This document shows positions 36,951-45,705 of a stretch of 64,000 nucleotides of DNA, one piece after another. A program made the translations under genes and the position numbers. Under the pieces are notes generated by a model. It was not told the origin of the DNA, ran no database searches, and was given only the letters and a program-made list of their open reading frames with translations. Source of the DNA: an uncultured Lachnospiraceae bacterium (GTDB lineage Bacteria; Bacillota; Clostridia; Lachnospirales; Lachnospiraceae); contig CALGVA010000054.1 of NCBI GenBank assembly GCA_937920345.1, forward strand, positions 124,001 to 188,000. The letters are read 5' to 3'. Numbering within the stretch: the stretch's first letter is position 1; every line of letters starts with the position of its first letter.

Positions 36951-37631
36951 CTAAAACTGTGCCATCAGTCTCTTAACATTCTCCGTAATATTACCTTTAA
37001 AAATCGCGGAACCCGCCACGATCACATTGGCGCCGGCAGTCAGGACCTCCTGCACATTGTCCTGTGTGATACCGCCGTCCACCTGAATGTCCAATTCTGT
37101 CCCGAGTTCGTCGGCCATCTGCCGGACCTGTCTGATCCGTTCCGTGGATTCCGGTATATACTGCTGACCGCCGAAGCCCGGCTCCACCGTCATCACCAGC
37201 AGCATATCCAGTTTGGTCAGATATTTCCTGACTGTTTCCACAGGTGTCTGCGGCTTGATCGACATACCGGCCTTACACCCCAGCGCATGAATCTGATCAA
37301 TCAGCTCCTCGGCATCCTCAGCTGCTTCCAGATGAAAAGTGATGCTGTCCGCCCCGCACTGCGCAAACTCCTTCACATAACGTTCCGGTCCCACGATCAT
37401 CAAATGCACGTCAAATATGCTGTTCGTAATCTTACGCAGCGATCTCACGACAGGTATCCCGAAGGATATCGAAGGCACGAACACGCCGTCCATCACATCA
37501 ATATGCAGATATTCCGCACCCGCTTTCGCCGCCTCCGTAACCTGCTCTCCCAGTCTGGCGAAATCCGCCGCCAGTATAGAGGGAGACAAGATCTTCTTTC
37601 TTTTCATTTGCTCAGACATATATACGTCCAT
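36951..37631 (-). CDS. rpe: Ribulose-phosphate 3-epimerase
   Basis: A TIM-barrel enzyme interconverting D-ribulose-5-P and D-xylulose-5-P. It has LSPSILAADFARLGEQV, HIDVMDGVFVPSISFGIPVV, HLMIVGPERYV, MTVEPGFGGQQYIPE and DGGITQDNV. All catalytic residues (first His, Asp-Gly pair, second His, last Asp-Gly-Gly) are present. The first ATG (37631) sits too close to AAAGG; the ATG codons at 37619 and 37607 are alternatives. It is last of the araA-araB-araD-transketolase-rpe run, linking arabinose-derived xylulose-5-P to ribulose-5-P. Confidence 0.94.
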   Translation of the reverse strand: MDVYMSEQMKRKKILSPSILAADFARLGEQVTEAAKAGAEYLHIDVMDGVFVPSISFGIPVVRSLRKITNSIFDVHLMIVGPERYVKEFAQCGADSITFHLEAAEDAEELIDQIHALGCKAGMSIKPQTPVETVRKYLTKLDMLLVMTVEPGFGGQQYIPESTERIRQVRQMADELGTELDIQVDGGITQDNVQEVLTAGANVIVAGSAIFKGNITENVKRLMAQF

Positions 37632-37637
37632 GCCTTT

Positions 37638-38579
37638 CTATTTAACGAAATTCTTCACAGAGCCGTAGATTCCCTTACCGTCTAATCCATACTTCTCCAC
37701 CAGCGCATTCGCAGAACCGGACTCACCGAACACATCCTGCATGCCGATCTTCAGAACCTGTGTCGGACATTTCGCGGACAGACAGTCGCATACCGCGCTG
37801 CCAAGACCACCGATCACGGAATGTTCCTCCGCCGTCACGACCTTACCCGTCTTCTTCGCAGAAGCCAGTATCAGTTCTTCGTCCAGCGGCTTGATCGTAT
37901 GAATGTTGATCACTTCCGCACTGATCCCGTCTGCCGCCAGCATGTCTGCCGCCTCCAGCGCAGAGGCCACCGTGATGCCGCTCGCCACGATCGTCACGTC
38001 CTTACCCTCACGCAGCAGCACGCCTTTGCCGATTTCGAACTGATAATCCGGTCTCTCATTGATCACCGGCACCGCCGCACGGCCAAACCGGAGGTATACA
38101 GGGCCCTCGAACGTAATTGCCGCACGCACGGCCGCCTTCGCTTCCACATCATCGGAGGGCACGATTACAGTCATGCCCGGAATCGTCCGCATCAGCGCCA
38201 CGTCCTCATTACACTGGTGGGTCGCACCGTCCTCGCCCACCGTAATACCGGCATGGGTTGCACCGATCTTGACATTCAGATGCGGATAGCCGATCGAGTT
38301 ACGAACCTGTTCGAAGTTACGTCCTGCCGCAAACATCGCGAAGGAACTGATAAAAGGTATCTTGCCGCAGGTCGCCATGCCCGCCGCGATGCCTGTCATG
38401 TTACATTCCGCAATACCGCAGTCGATATGACGATCCGGATACGCCTTCTTAAATACGCCTGTCTTCGTCGCCCCCGCAAGGTCGGCATCCAGAACGACCA
38501 GATTCGGGAAATCAGCGCCACACTCGGCAAGTGCATTGCCATAACTTTCACGGGTAGCAATTTTCTTAACGTCTGCCAT
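37638..38579 (-). CDS. Transketolase, C-terminal subunit
   Basis: The pyrimidine-binding and C-terminal halves of a split transketolase, 313 aa. It shows FPNLVVLDADLAGATKT, DCGIAECNMTGIAAGMATCG, the GATHAGITVGEDGATHQCNED loop (abridged) and PLDEELILASAKKTGKVVT. Split transketolases are common in Clostridia and function as a heteromer with the N-terminal subunit encoded immediately upstream. The start codon overlaps the stop of that gene by one base (TAATG), so the two subunits are coupled. It feeds pentose phosphates into glycolysis. Confidence 0.95.
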   Translation of the reverse strand: MADVKKIATRESYGNALAECGADFPNLVVLDADLAGATKTGVFKKAYPDRHIDCGIAECNMTGIAAGMATCGKIPFISSFAMFAAGRNFEQVRNSIGYPHLNVKIGATHAGITVGEDGATHQCNEDVALMRTIPGMTVIVPSDDVEAKAAVRAAITFEGPVYLRFGRAAVPVINERPDYQFEIGKGVLLREGKDVTIVASGITVASALEAADMLAADGISAEVINIHTIKPLDEELILASAKKTGKVVTAEEHSVIGGLGSAVCDCLSAKCPTQVLKIGMQDVFGESGSANALVEKYGLDGKGIYGSVKNFVK

Positions 38580-39418
38580 TAGTTTGCACCTCCTAATTCT
38601 GCACCGATCTTCTCCAGATCCGCCATTGCCGTCTCATACTCTTCATCATTAGGCGCTTTGCCGTGCCAGCCGGCATTATTCTCCATAAAGGACACGCCTT
38701 TACCTTTCACGGTCTTACAGATAATTGCCGTGGGCATATCTTTTGTTGCCTTCGCCTCCCCAAACGCCGCATCGATCTGGTCGAAGTCGTTGCCGTCAAT
38801 GTTGATCACATGGAAGTTAAAAGCTTCAAACTTCTTATCAATAGGATAAGGCGAACACACATCGTCGATCTTACCGTCGATCTGCAGTCCGTTATTGTCC
38901 ACGATCACTACCAGATTATCCAGCTTACGGTGTCCGGCAAACATAGCCGCCTCCCATACCTGTCCTTCCTGGATCTCCCCGTCGCCGAGCAGCGTATAAG
39001 TTCTGTAATCCTTACCGTCCATCTTAGCCGCCAGCGCCATGCCGACTGCCGCCGAAATCCCCTGTCCCAGAGAACCGGAAGACATATCCACACCAGGCGT
39101 CTCCTGCATACAGGGATGTCCCTGCAGATAGGAGCCCAGATGCCGCAGTGTCTTTAAGTCCTCCACCGGAAAATAACCTCTGTTGGCAAGCGCCGAGTAC
39201 AGTCCGGGAGCCGTGTGTCCCTTAGATAACACGAACCGGTCCCTGTCCGCCTTCTTCGGGTTCTTCGGATCAATATTCATTTCTTCAAAATAAAGATATG
39301 TAAAAATGTCTGCCGCAGACAATGAACCGCCCGGATGTCCGGCCTTCGCGCCGTGCACTGCGGTTATGATCCCTTTACGGACTTCATTCGCTGCTCTTTG
39401 TAACTCTGATTTATTCAT
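38579..39418 (-). CDS. Transketolase, N-terminal (TPP-binding) subunit
   Basis: The TPP-binding subunit of the split transketolase, 279 aa. It has AVHGAKAGHPGGSLSAADIF, VLSKGHTAPGLYSALANRGY, the TPP motif LLGDGEIQEGQVWEAAMFA and VDNNGLQIDGKIDDV. The ATG at 39418 is preferred over 39433 because GGAGG lies 8 bases before it. It overlaps the C-terminal subunit gene by one base. The upstream gap of 126 bases to araD holds no terminator, so it may be transcribed with the ara genes. Confidence 0.95.
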   Translation of the reverse strand: MNKSELQRAANEVRKGIITAVHGAKAGHPGGSLSAADIFTYLYFEEMNIDPKNPKKADRDRFVLSKGHTAPGLYSALANRGYFPVEDLKTLRHLGSYLQGHPCMQETPGVDMSSGSLGQGISAAVGMALAAKMDGKDYRTYTLLGDGEIQEGQVWEAAMFAGHRKLDNLVVIVDNNGLQIDGKIDDVCSPYPIDKKFEAFNFHVINIDGNDFDQIDAAFGEAKATKDMPTAIICKTVKGKGVSFMENNAGWHGKAPNDEEYETAMADLEKIGAELGGAN

Positions 39419-39544
39419 CGCCAACCTCCGCATTCATAATATTGTATTGCCACATATTCCATTTGCCATACTTTCTGTTATACGTCCTCAATCATAGCAC
39501 AATCTACACAAATCTGCCAACCGGAATTTTTGAAGTCATGATCT

Positions 39545-40243
39545 TTACTTTTCCTGCCCGTAATAAGCGTTTGCACCGTGTTTCCTGTAGTAGTGCTTAT
39601 CCTGCAGTTCCTGCGGTGCAGGCTGAATCCGTGCATTGATCGTCTCGGCGCGGTAAGCCATCTTCGCAACTTCTTCCAGCACCACCGCATTATGTACTGC
39701 TTCATGGGCATCCCTGCCCCAGGCGAAAGGTCCGTGATTCTTACAGAGTACTGCCGGAACCGCCGCCGGGTCTTTCTCCATTCTCTTAAATTCACTGACG
39801 ATCAGAAGTCCTGTGTTCTTCTCATAGGCATCCGCGATCTCATCCGCGTTTAAGCATCTTAAACAGGGGATCTCACCGTAGAAATAATCCGCGTGGGTCG
39901 TTCCGTAGCACGGAATGCTCCTGCCCGCCTGCGCCCAGCTGGTCGCATAAGATGAATGTGTATGTACCACACCGCCGATCTCCGGATAAGCCTTATATAG
40001 TTCCACATGGGTTGCCGTATCGGAAGAAGGATTATATTTCCCTTCCACCTTATTTCCTTCCAGATCCACCAGTACCATGTCGTCAGGTGTCAGTTTATCG
40101 TAGTCCACACCGCTGGGCTTGATCGCGAATATTCCGCTCTCCGCGTCGATTTCACTGACATTGCCCCATGTAAAAGTAACCAATCCGTACTTCGGCAGAA
40201 GCATATTCGCTTCATAGACACGTTTCTTTAATTCCTCTAACAT
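39545..40243 (-). CDS. araD: L-ribulose-5-phosphate 4-epimerase
   Basis: A class II aldolase-family enzyme that converts L-ribulose-5-P to D-xylulose-5-P, third step of arabinose use. The sequence has the start LEELKKRVYEANMLLPKYGL, the phosphate-binding GNVSEID and KPSGVDYDKL, the zinc site in VVHTHSSYATSWAQAG and the second His in HGPFAWG. The length of 232 aa is typical. It lies 48 bases after araB, between kinase and transketolase genes, as expected for the pathway order. AAAGG lies 13 bases before the ATG. Confidence 0.96.
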   Translation of the reverse strand: MLEELKKRVYEANMLLPKYGLVTFTWGNVSEIDAESGIFAIKPSGVDYDKLTPDDMVLVDLEGNKVEGKYNPSSDTATHVELYKAYPEIGGVVHTHSSYATSWAQAGRSIPCYGTTHADYFYGEIPCLRCLNADEIADAYEKNTGLLIVSEFKRMEKDPAAVPAVLCKNHGPFAWGRDAHEAVHNAVVLEEVAKMAYRAETINARIQPAPQELQDKHYYRKHGANAYYGQEK

Positions 40244-40291
40244 ATATTTTTGTCACACCTTTCTTTTCTATGAATAGACTGCACAAATAGA

Positions 40292-41881
40292 CTACACCGT
40301 TTCGACCGCCGCTCTCTCGACCGCAAGTCCCGCACTGTACAGCTTCATAAATGCATCAAAGCCCTGTACATCGGATGCCTTCGGCTCCATCTTCTCGCCT
40401 TTCTGTCCGGCAAATACTTTACTGTCAAGGAACGCCGCCAGACTCTCGTCAGCGCCTTTGTTGATCATATAGGAGGCCAGCAGCGCAATTCCCCATGCGC
40501 CGCCCTCGCCGGCTGTCTCCATAACACTTACCGGCGCGTTCATGGCCGCCGCCAGGATGCCCTGCCCGACGCCTTTGGTCTTGAACAAGCCGCCGTGCCC
40601 CAGGATCTCGTCCACCTGCACTTTCTCCTCCCGGAACAGAATGTCGAAGCCGGTCTTCAATGCGCCGAGCGAAGTAAACAGGTGCACCCTCATGAAGTTC
40701 GCCAGATTGAACTTCGCATCCGGTGTGCGGACAAACAGCGGTCTTCCTTCGTTGAATCCCGTCACATGCTCACCTGAGAAATAATTGTATGCCAGCAGAC
40801 CGCCGCAGTCATCGTCGCCCTCTAACGCTTTGCGGTAGAGGCTGCCGTACAGTTCGTTCATGTCTACCTTCATACCCATCAGTTCCGAATACTCTTTGAA
40901 AAGGTTCACCCATGCATTCAGATCGGACGTGCAGTTATTGCAGTGCACCATTGCCACCAGACTGCCGTCAGGCGTCGTCACAAGGTCAATGGCGTCATAT
41001 ACCTTAGAGAGTTCCTGCTCCAGCACGATCATGCCGAACACGCTCGTTCCGGCAGATACGTTACCGGTACGTTGCGCCACACTGTTGGTCGCCGCCATGC
41101 CTGTTCCGGCATCGCCTTCCGGCGGGCAGAAAGGTACGCCTGCCTGCAGTGTACCCGTAGGATCTAACAGTTTCGCGCCCTCTTCGGTCAAAGAGCCCGC
41201 CTGCTGTCCTGCTGTATATACAGCGGGAAGCACGTCGCGCAGTTTCCAGTCATATCCCTTGTCTGCCACAGCCGCGTCAAACTGGTCAAGCATTCTCTCA
41301 TAGAACTGCCCCGTTGCAATGTCAATCGGGAACATACCCGAAGCCTCGCCCACACCGACAATCTTCTCGCCGGTCAGCTTCCACTGAATATAACCGGCCA
41401 GCGTGATGACAAATCTTAAATCCGCCACATGCTCCTCGCCGTTCAAAACCGCCTGATAGAGATGCGCGATCGTCCATCTCTGCGGAATATGGTAATTGAA
41501 TAACTCCGTCAGCTTATTGGATGCCTCCTCGGTAATTGTATTTCTCCATGTGCGAAAGGGCACCATCAACTCGTCCTTTTCGTTAAACGCCATATACCCA
41601 TGCATCATGGCGCTGAATCCCATTGCGCCAAGTCTGACAAGTTTCTCACCGTACTTTGTCTGCACGTCCTGCGTCAGTTTCTGATAGCAGTCCTGCAGTC
41701 CCGTCCAGATATCGTCCAGGCTGTATGTCCAGATCCCGTTCTCAAGTCTGTTCTCCCAGTCATGCGCTCCCGATGCGATGGGCTGATTCGCCTCATCCAC
41801 CAGCACCGCCTTGATTCTTGTCGAGCCAAACTCAATGCCCAACACCGCCTTGCCGCTTGCAATACATTCTTTTGCTCCCAT
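40292..41881 (-). CDS. araB: L-ribulokinase (FGGY family, non-classical)
   Basis: A 529-residue FGGY carbohydrate kinase in the position of araB. It opens GIEFGSTRIKAVLVDEANQP, has the second nucleotide-binding motif GNVSAGTSVFGMIVLE and the C-terminal FGGY signature region ILGHGGLFKTKGVGQGIL. It is shorter than enterobacterial AraB and looks more like the Clostridia-type kinase that resembles xylulokinase. Since araA lies 14 bases upstream and araD 48 bases downstream, L-ribulose is the probable substrate. The ribosome binding site is GGAGG. The exact sugar specificity is inferred from context only. Confidence 0.88.
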   Translation of the reverse strand: MGAKECIASGKAVLGIEFGSTRIKAVLVDEANQPIASGAHDWENRLENGIWTYSLDDIWTGLQDCYQKLTQDVQTKYGEKLVRLGAMGFSAMMHGYMAFNEKDELMVPFRTWRNTITEEASNKLTELFNYHIPQRWTIAHLYQAVLNGEEHVADLRFVITLAGYIQWKLTGEKIVGVGEASGMFPIDIATGQFYERMLDQFDAAVADKGYDWKLRDVLPAVYTAGQQAGSLTEEGAKLLDPTGTLQAGVPFCPPEGDAGTGMAATNSVAQRTGNVSAGTSVFGMIVLEQELSKVYDAIDLVTTPDGSLVAMVHCNNCTSDLNAWVNLFKEYSELMGMKVDMNELYGSLYRKALEGDDDCGGLLAYNYFSGEHVTGFNEGRPLFVRTPDAKFNLANFMRVHLFTSLGALKTGFDILFREEKVQVDEILGHGGLFKTKGVGQGILAAAMNAPVSVMETAGEGGAWGIALLASYMINKGADESLAAFLDSKVFAGQKGEKMEPKASDVQGFDAFMKLYSAGLAVERAAVETV

Positions 41882-41895
41882 ATATATTCCTCCTT

Positions 41896-43392
41896 TTAGC
41901 GGAACGCAACATCATTCCATCTCAGTTCGTTCTTAAAGTTACGGATCGTTGTGTCCTGATCAATGACAACACTCTCGATTCCCATTGCTGCCGCCCAGTC
42001 AACCATCTGGTCTACCGTCAGATCATAAGAGAATGCCGTATGATGCGCGCCGCCCGCAAGAATCCATGCTGTCGCACCGATCTCCAGATTCGGCTGCGGC
42101 GTCCAGAATGCCGTACCTACCGGCAGTTTCGGCATAGGCTTCTCTACCTTCCTGCAGTCAACCGCATTGATGAGCAGTCTGAATCTCGTGCCGAGGTCAA
42201 CGAGTGAACATGCCACTGCCGGACCTGTCTTCGATGTAAATACAAGACGCGCAGGATCCTCTCTGTTACCCATGGACAGCGGGCATACTCTGATGCCGAT
42301 CTCGCCGTCCGCCACGGAAGGACATACTTCAAGCATATGCGCCTGCAGGATACCCTCTTTGCCCGGAACGAGATTATAAGTGTAATCTTCCATCATGGAA
42401 GTTCCTTTGGCGTCCTTGATATCCGCCGTCATCAGTTTCATCATACGCACCATGGCGGCAACTTTCCAGTCTCCTTCCGCGCCGAAGCCATAGCCCTTCT
42501 CCATCAGTCTCTGGATCGCGAGACCCGGAAGCTGTTTTAAACCGCCCAGCATACCGAAATGCGTCACAACCGCATGATAATCGTTGTCTGTCAGGAATTT
42601 CTCGATACCGATCTCCTGTCTGGCCTGTACCGCCACATGCCGTCTGAACTCGTCCGCGTCACGGCCGTCGTCGATAATCTTGTATTTGCCGTAGTATTCC
42701 TCTACGAGCGCATCCACATCACCCTGTGAAACCGCCTCGACATAGTCTACCAGGTCGTTGACACAGTAATGATCGATCTCCCAGCCGAATTTGATCTGCG
42801 CTTCCACTTTATCGCCTTCGGTTACCGCCACGTTATTCATGTTGTCGCCGAAACGGCATACACGGATATGAGAACATTCTATCACGCCCAGCGCGGTCCG
42901 CATCCAGCTTCCGAGTTGTTCCTGCACGCCCGGATTCGCCCAGTGTCCGACGATGATCTTGCGCTCGATCCCCATACGGCTCACGATATGACCGTACTCT
43001 CTGTCGCCGTGCGCAGACTGGTTCTCATTCATGAAATCCATATCAATCGTATCATAGGGAAGTTCTTCATTAAACTGTGTATGCAGATGGCAGAGCGGCT
43101 TCTTAAATTCTTTTAATCCAAGAATCCACATCTTCGCCGGTGAAAAGGTATGCATCCATGTGATGACACCCGCACAGTCGGGATCATTATTCGCATCGTT
43201 AAAGGTCTGTCTGATCGACGCCTGACTGATCAGCGTCGGCCGAAGCACCACTTCAAAAGGCAGCCTGCCGGATGCGTTCAGTCCCTCCACAATTTTAGCG
43301 GAGTGATCCGCCACTTTCCTGAGACATTCGTCTCCGTATAAATCCTGTGAACCCGTACAAAACCAGAACTTGTAATTTTTTACTGCTTTCAT
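41896..43392 (-). CDS. araA: L-arabinose isomerase
   Basis: An isomerase of 498 aa that converts L-arabinose to L-ribulose. It starts NYKFWFCTGSQDLYGDECLR and has ITWMHTFSPAKMWILGLKEF, HTQFNEELP, FGAEGDWKVAAMVRMMKLM and the metal-binding region ending AGGAHHTAFSYDLT. The length and motifs are normal for AraA. The ATG follows GGGGG by eight bases. It is the first of araA-araB-araD; a possible promoter (TTGCAT, TAAGAT) stands about 60 bases upstream on the minus strand. Confidence 0.97.
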   Translation of the reverse strand: MKAVKNYKFWFCTGSQDLYGDECLRKVADHSAKIVEGLNASGRLPFEVVLRPTLISQASIRQTFNDANNDPDCAGVITWMHTFSPAKMWILGLKEFKKPLCHLHTQFNEELPYDTIDMDFMNENQSAHGDREYGHIVSRMGIERKIIVGHWANPGVQEQLGSWMRTALGVIECSHIRVCRFGDNMNNVAVTEGDKVEAQIKFGWEIDHYCVNDLVDYVEAVSQGDVDALVEEYYGKYKIIDDGRDADEFRRHVAVQARQEIGIEKFLTDNDYHAVVTHFGMLGGLKQLPGLAIQRLMEKGYGFGAEGDWKVAAMVRMMKLMTADIKDAKGTSMMEDYTYNLVPGKEGILQAHMLEVCPSVADGEIGIRVCPLSMGNREDPARLVFTSKTGPAVACSLVDLGTRFRLLINAVDCRKVEKPMPKLPVGTAFWTPQPNLEIGATAWILAGGAHHTAFSYDLTVDQMVDWAAAMGIESVVIDQDTTIRNFKNELRWNDVAFR

Positions 43393-43529
43393 TTTAAAAC
43401 CCCCGTTTCAGCACTGTTATTATTTTCCATAATTAAATCTTATCACTTGCAGATGCCATTATGCAAGCAATACATTTTTGTTTTACTAAAATATTTTACT
43501 TTTATATATAATATATGTTTTCCGTCATG

Positions 43530-43581
43530 CAAACAAGAGACGCGCATGTTATGCGCATCTGCACACGATATGCACGTCTCT
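43530..43581 (-). terminator. Hairpin after the transporter operon
   Basis: AGAGACG pairs with CGTCTCT, and after one mismatch GCAT pairs with ATGC, with the palindrome ATGCGCAT inside the loop. The minus-strand continuation is TTGTTTGC. It separates the transporter genes from araA. Confidence 0.6.
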
Positions 43582-43603
43582 CATATGTATTAAAGCGCCT
43601 GTG

Positions 43604-44626
43604 TTATGCCTTTTTACTCTCTTTCACCTTAGCCAGAATCGCCTGCAATACGATAAAGAAGCACAGCAGAATCGCCGTTACGATATTCGCCCAGGAGCTG
43701 ACCAGTTTACCGTGCGATTTCACCAGTGTGGAAATCGTGCCGTTGATCAGTACGCCGACCAGAGAGCCGCCCACATTACCGACACCGCCTGTTAAGAGCG
43801 TACCGCCGATGACAGCGGAAGAAATCGCATCCATTTCCAGACCGGAAGCCTGTGTGGTCGTACCGCACATCGTGTTCAGACAGTAACAGATACCGCCGAT
43901 GGAAGCCAGGAAACTTGCCAGCACATAAGTCTTCATCTTCGTCTTGCGCACATCCAGTCCCATCAGGGTTGCAGACTGGCTGTTACCGCCCACCGCGTAG
44001 ATGCTTCTTCCGAACTTCGTATATTTCAGCATTAAGAAAATCAGTAATACAACCAGCAGCGCGATCACTACCGTGATTCTCACATAAGGTATCTGCAGAA
44101 TGCCCTTCTTGTTCTCATATGCGCCGATGTGGAAAGGGATGTTCAGCTTCATGGTAGACAGCTTGACAAACAACTCATCCGACACAATGCTGACCTGATC
44201 CGTACAGATCACCGCCGTCATACCTCTCGCAAAGAACATACCCGCCATCGTCACAATAAACGGCTGGATATCCAGATATGCAATGCAGTATCCCTGCACG
44301 ATACCAAACACGATGCCGATCAGCAGCACTAACAGGATCAGCACCGGACTCTTCATACCCCAATGCTCCATGCCTACCGCCAGAAACATACAGTCCATAG
44401 CTACTACGGAGCCTACGGAAATATCAATACCGCCCGTCAGCATAACGCATGTCATACCCGCCGTGATACAGATCAGACCCGCATTGTTGATCAGGATATT
44501 CAGGAATGTCTGCAGATGCGTAAATCCTTTATTTGCGTACACGATACAGCCCGCTGCATACATCACAACAAACAGGATGACGGTGATAAGTAATAAGATA
44601 CTGTTGCCGTTCAACTTCTTCTTCAT
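43604..44626 (-). CDS. yjfF: Sugar ABC transporter permease (YjfF-like)
   Basis: A permease of the ribose/galactofuranose type, 340 aa with about eight to ten membrane segments. It begins LLLITVILFVVMYAAGCIVY and has ICITAGMTCVMLTGGIDISV, AYLDIQPFIVTMAGMFFARG and the coupling-loop-like GLDVRKTKMKTYVLASFLAS. It resembles the second permease (YjfF) in the YtfQRT-YjfF transporter. It follows ytfT by 5 bases with GGAGG before the ATG. It is last in its operon. Confidence 0.9.
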   Translation of the reverse strand: MKKKLNGNSILLLITVILFVVMYAAGCIVYANKGFTHLQTFLNILINNAGLICITAGMTCVMLTGGIDISVGSVVAMDCMFLAVGMEHWGMKSPVLILLVLLIGIVFGIVQGYCIAYLDIQPFIVTMAGMFFARGMTAVICTDQVSIVSDELFVKLSTMKLNIPFHIGAYENKKGILQIPYVRITVVIALLVVLLIFLMLKYTKFGRSIYAVGGNSQSATLMGLDVRKTKMKTYVLASFLASIGGICYCLNTMCGTTTQASGLEMDAISSAVIGGTLLTGGVGNVGGSLVGVLINGTISTLVKSHGKLVSSWANIVTAILLCFFIVLQAILAKVKESKKA

Positions 44627-44631
44627 ACTTG

Positions 44632-45705
44632 TTACGCCTCCTTTGCAGCGGCTTTTTTAGCCGACAGTTTTTTAAAGTACTCTCTTACGGGTTCCGCCTG
44701 AATCACGACGATCAGGATAACCACAATCGCCTTGAATACCGGAGCCTGTGCAGAAGATACACCGAGCGCATACAATGTCGTTGTAATCGCCTGAATCGTG
44801 TAGGCGCCGATGATGGAGCCGGCCAGATTAAACTTGCCGCCGCCCAGGCTGTTACCGCCGAGCGCTACCGCCAGGATCGCATCCAGTTCCATATTCAGAC
44901 CGATGTTGTTCGTGTCCGCGGAATAAATACGTGATGTTGCCGTGATACCTGCAATGCCTGCACACAGTCCGCAGATCGCATAACACATCAGGATGATCTT
45001 CGAGGAATTGAACCCTGATATTCTCGCCGCTTTCTTATTAATACCAACGCTCTGTACAAACGTGCCGAGCGCCGTGAATTTCAGTAATAATGCCATGATC
45101 AGGACGCAGACTGCCGCGATCAGAATCGGTGTCGGAAGGAAGCCCACATAAGATCCGAACACCTGGAAGGAAGGCACACGTACGTACACGATCGCGCTGT
45201 TGCACAACAGCAGTCCGATTGCACGGCCGGCCGACCATAGAATCAGCGTCGCAACCATCGGCTGGATGTTCAGGTACGCCACCAGAAATCCGTTAAACAG
45301 ACCACAAACCACTGCAACCAGAATGCCTGCACCAATGCCGACCCAGAGAGGGCTTGCATACTCGGATACATTGGTTACGCCGTATCCTGCCAGAAGCATA
45401 CAGCACATACCGCCGGACAGACTCATAACCGAGCCGACCGAGATATCCGTTCCCGCGGAAGCGGATACAACAAGCGTCATACCGATTGCCAGGATGGCAA
45501 CTTCACTGCCTCGATTCAGGATATCGATCAGACGTCCGTACAGGATGGTGTTGCCGGAAGAAGTAACCTGCGTGCTGATGGAAAAGAATCCAAACGGCGC
45601 ATTGCCGCTCGCAAGATCATAGATTACATTTACCAGCATAACAAGCAGCATGCTGAATATCGGCAGAAACAACTGCATTTTTGTAATTTTCTTTAATTTA
45701 CTCAT
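44632..45705 (-). CDS. ytfT: Sugar ABC transporter permease (YtfT-like)
   Basis: The first permease of the transporter, 357 aa. Hydrophobic stretches include LFLPIFSMLLVMLVNVIYD, VAILAIGMTLVVSASAGTDI and GSVMSLSGGMCCMLLAG; the domain matches the BPD_transp_2 family. It is paralogous to the next gene. The ATG at 45705 has AGGAGG 8 bases upstream and overlaps the ytfR stop by eight bases, so the genes are coupled; the frame is open six codons further back. It should form a heterodimer with the YjfF-like subunit. Confidence 0.9.
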   Translation of the reverse strand: MSKLKKITKMQLFLPIFSMLLVMLVNVIYDLASGNAPFGFFSISTQVTSSGNTILYGRLIDILNRGSEVAILAIGMTLVVSASAGTDISVGSVMSLSGGMCCMLLAGYGVTNVSEYASPLWVGIGAGILVAVVCGLFNGFLVAYLNIQPMVATLILWSAGRAIGLLLCNSAIVYVRVPSFQVFGSYVGFLPTPILIAAVCVLIMALLLKFTALGTFVQSVGINKKAARISGFNSSKIILMCYAICGLCAGIAGITATSRIYSADTNNIGLNMELDAILAVALGGNSLGGGKFNLAGSIIGAYTIQAITTTLYALGVSSAQAPVFKAIVVILIVVIQAEPVREYFKKLSAKKAAAKEA

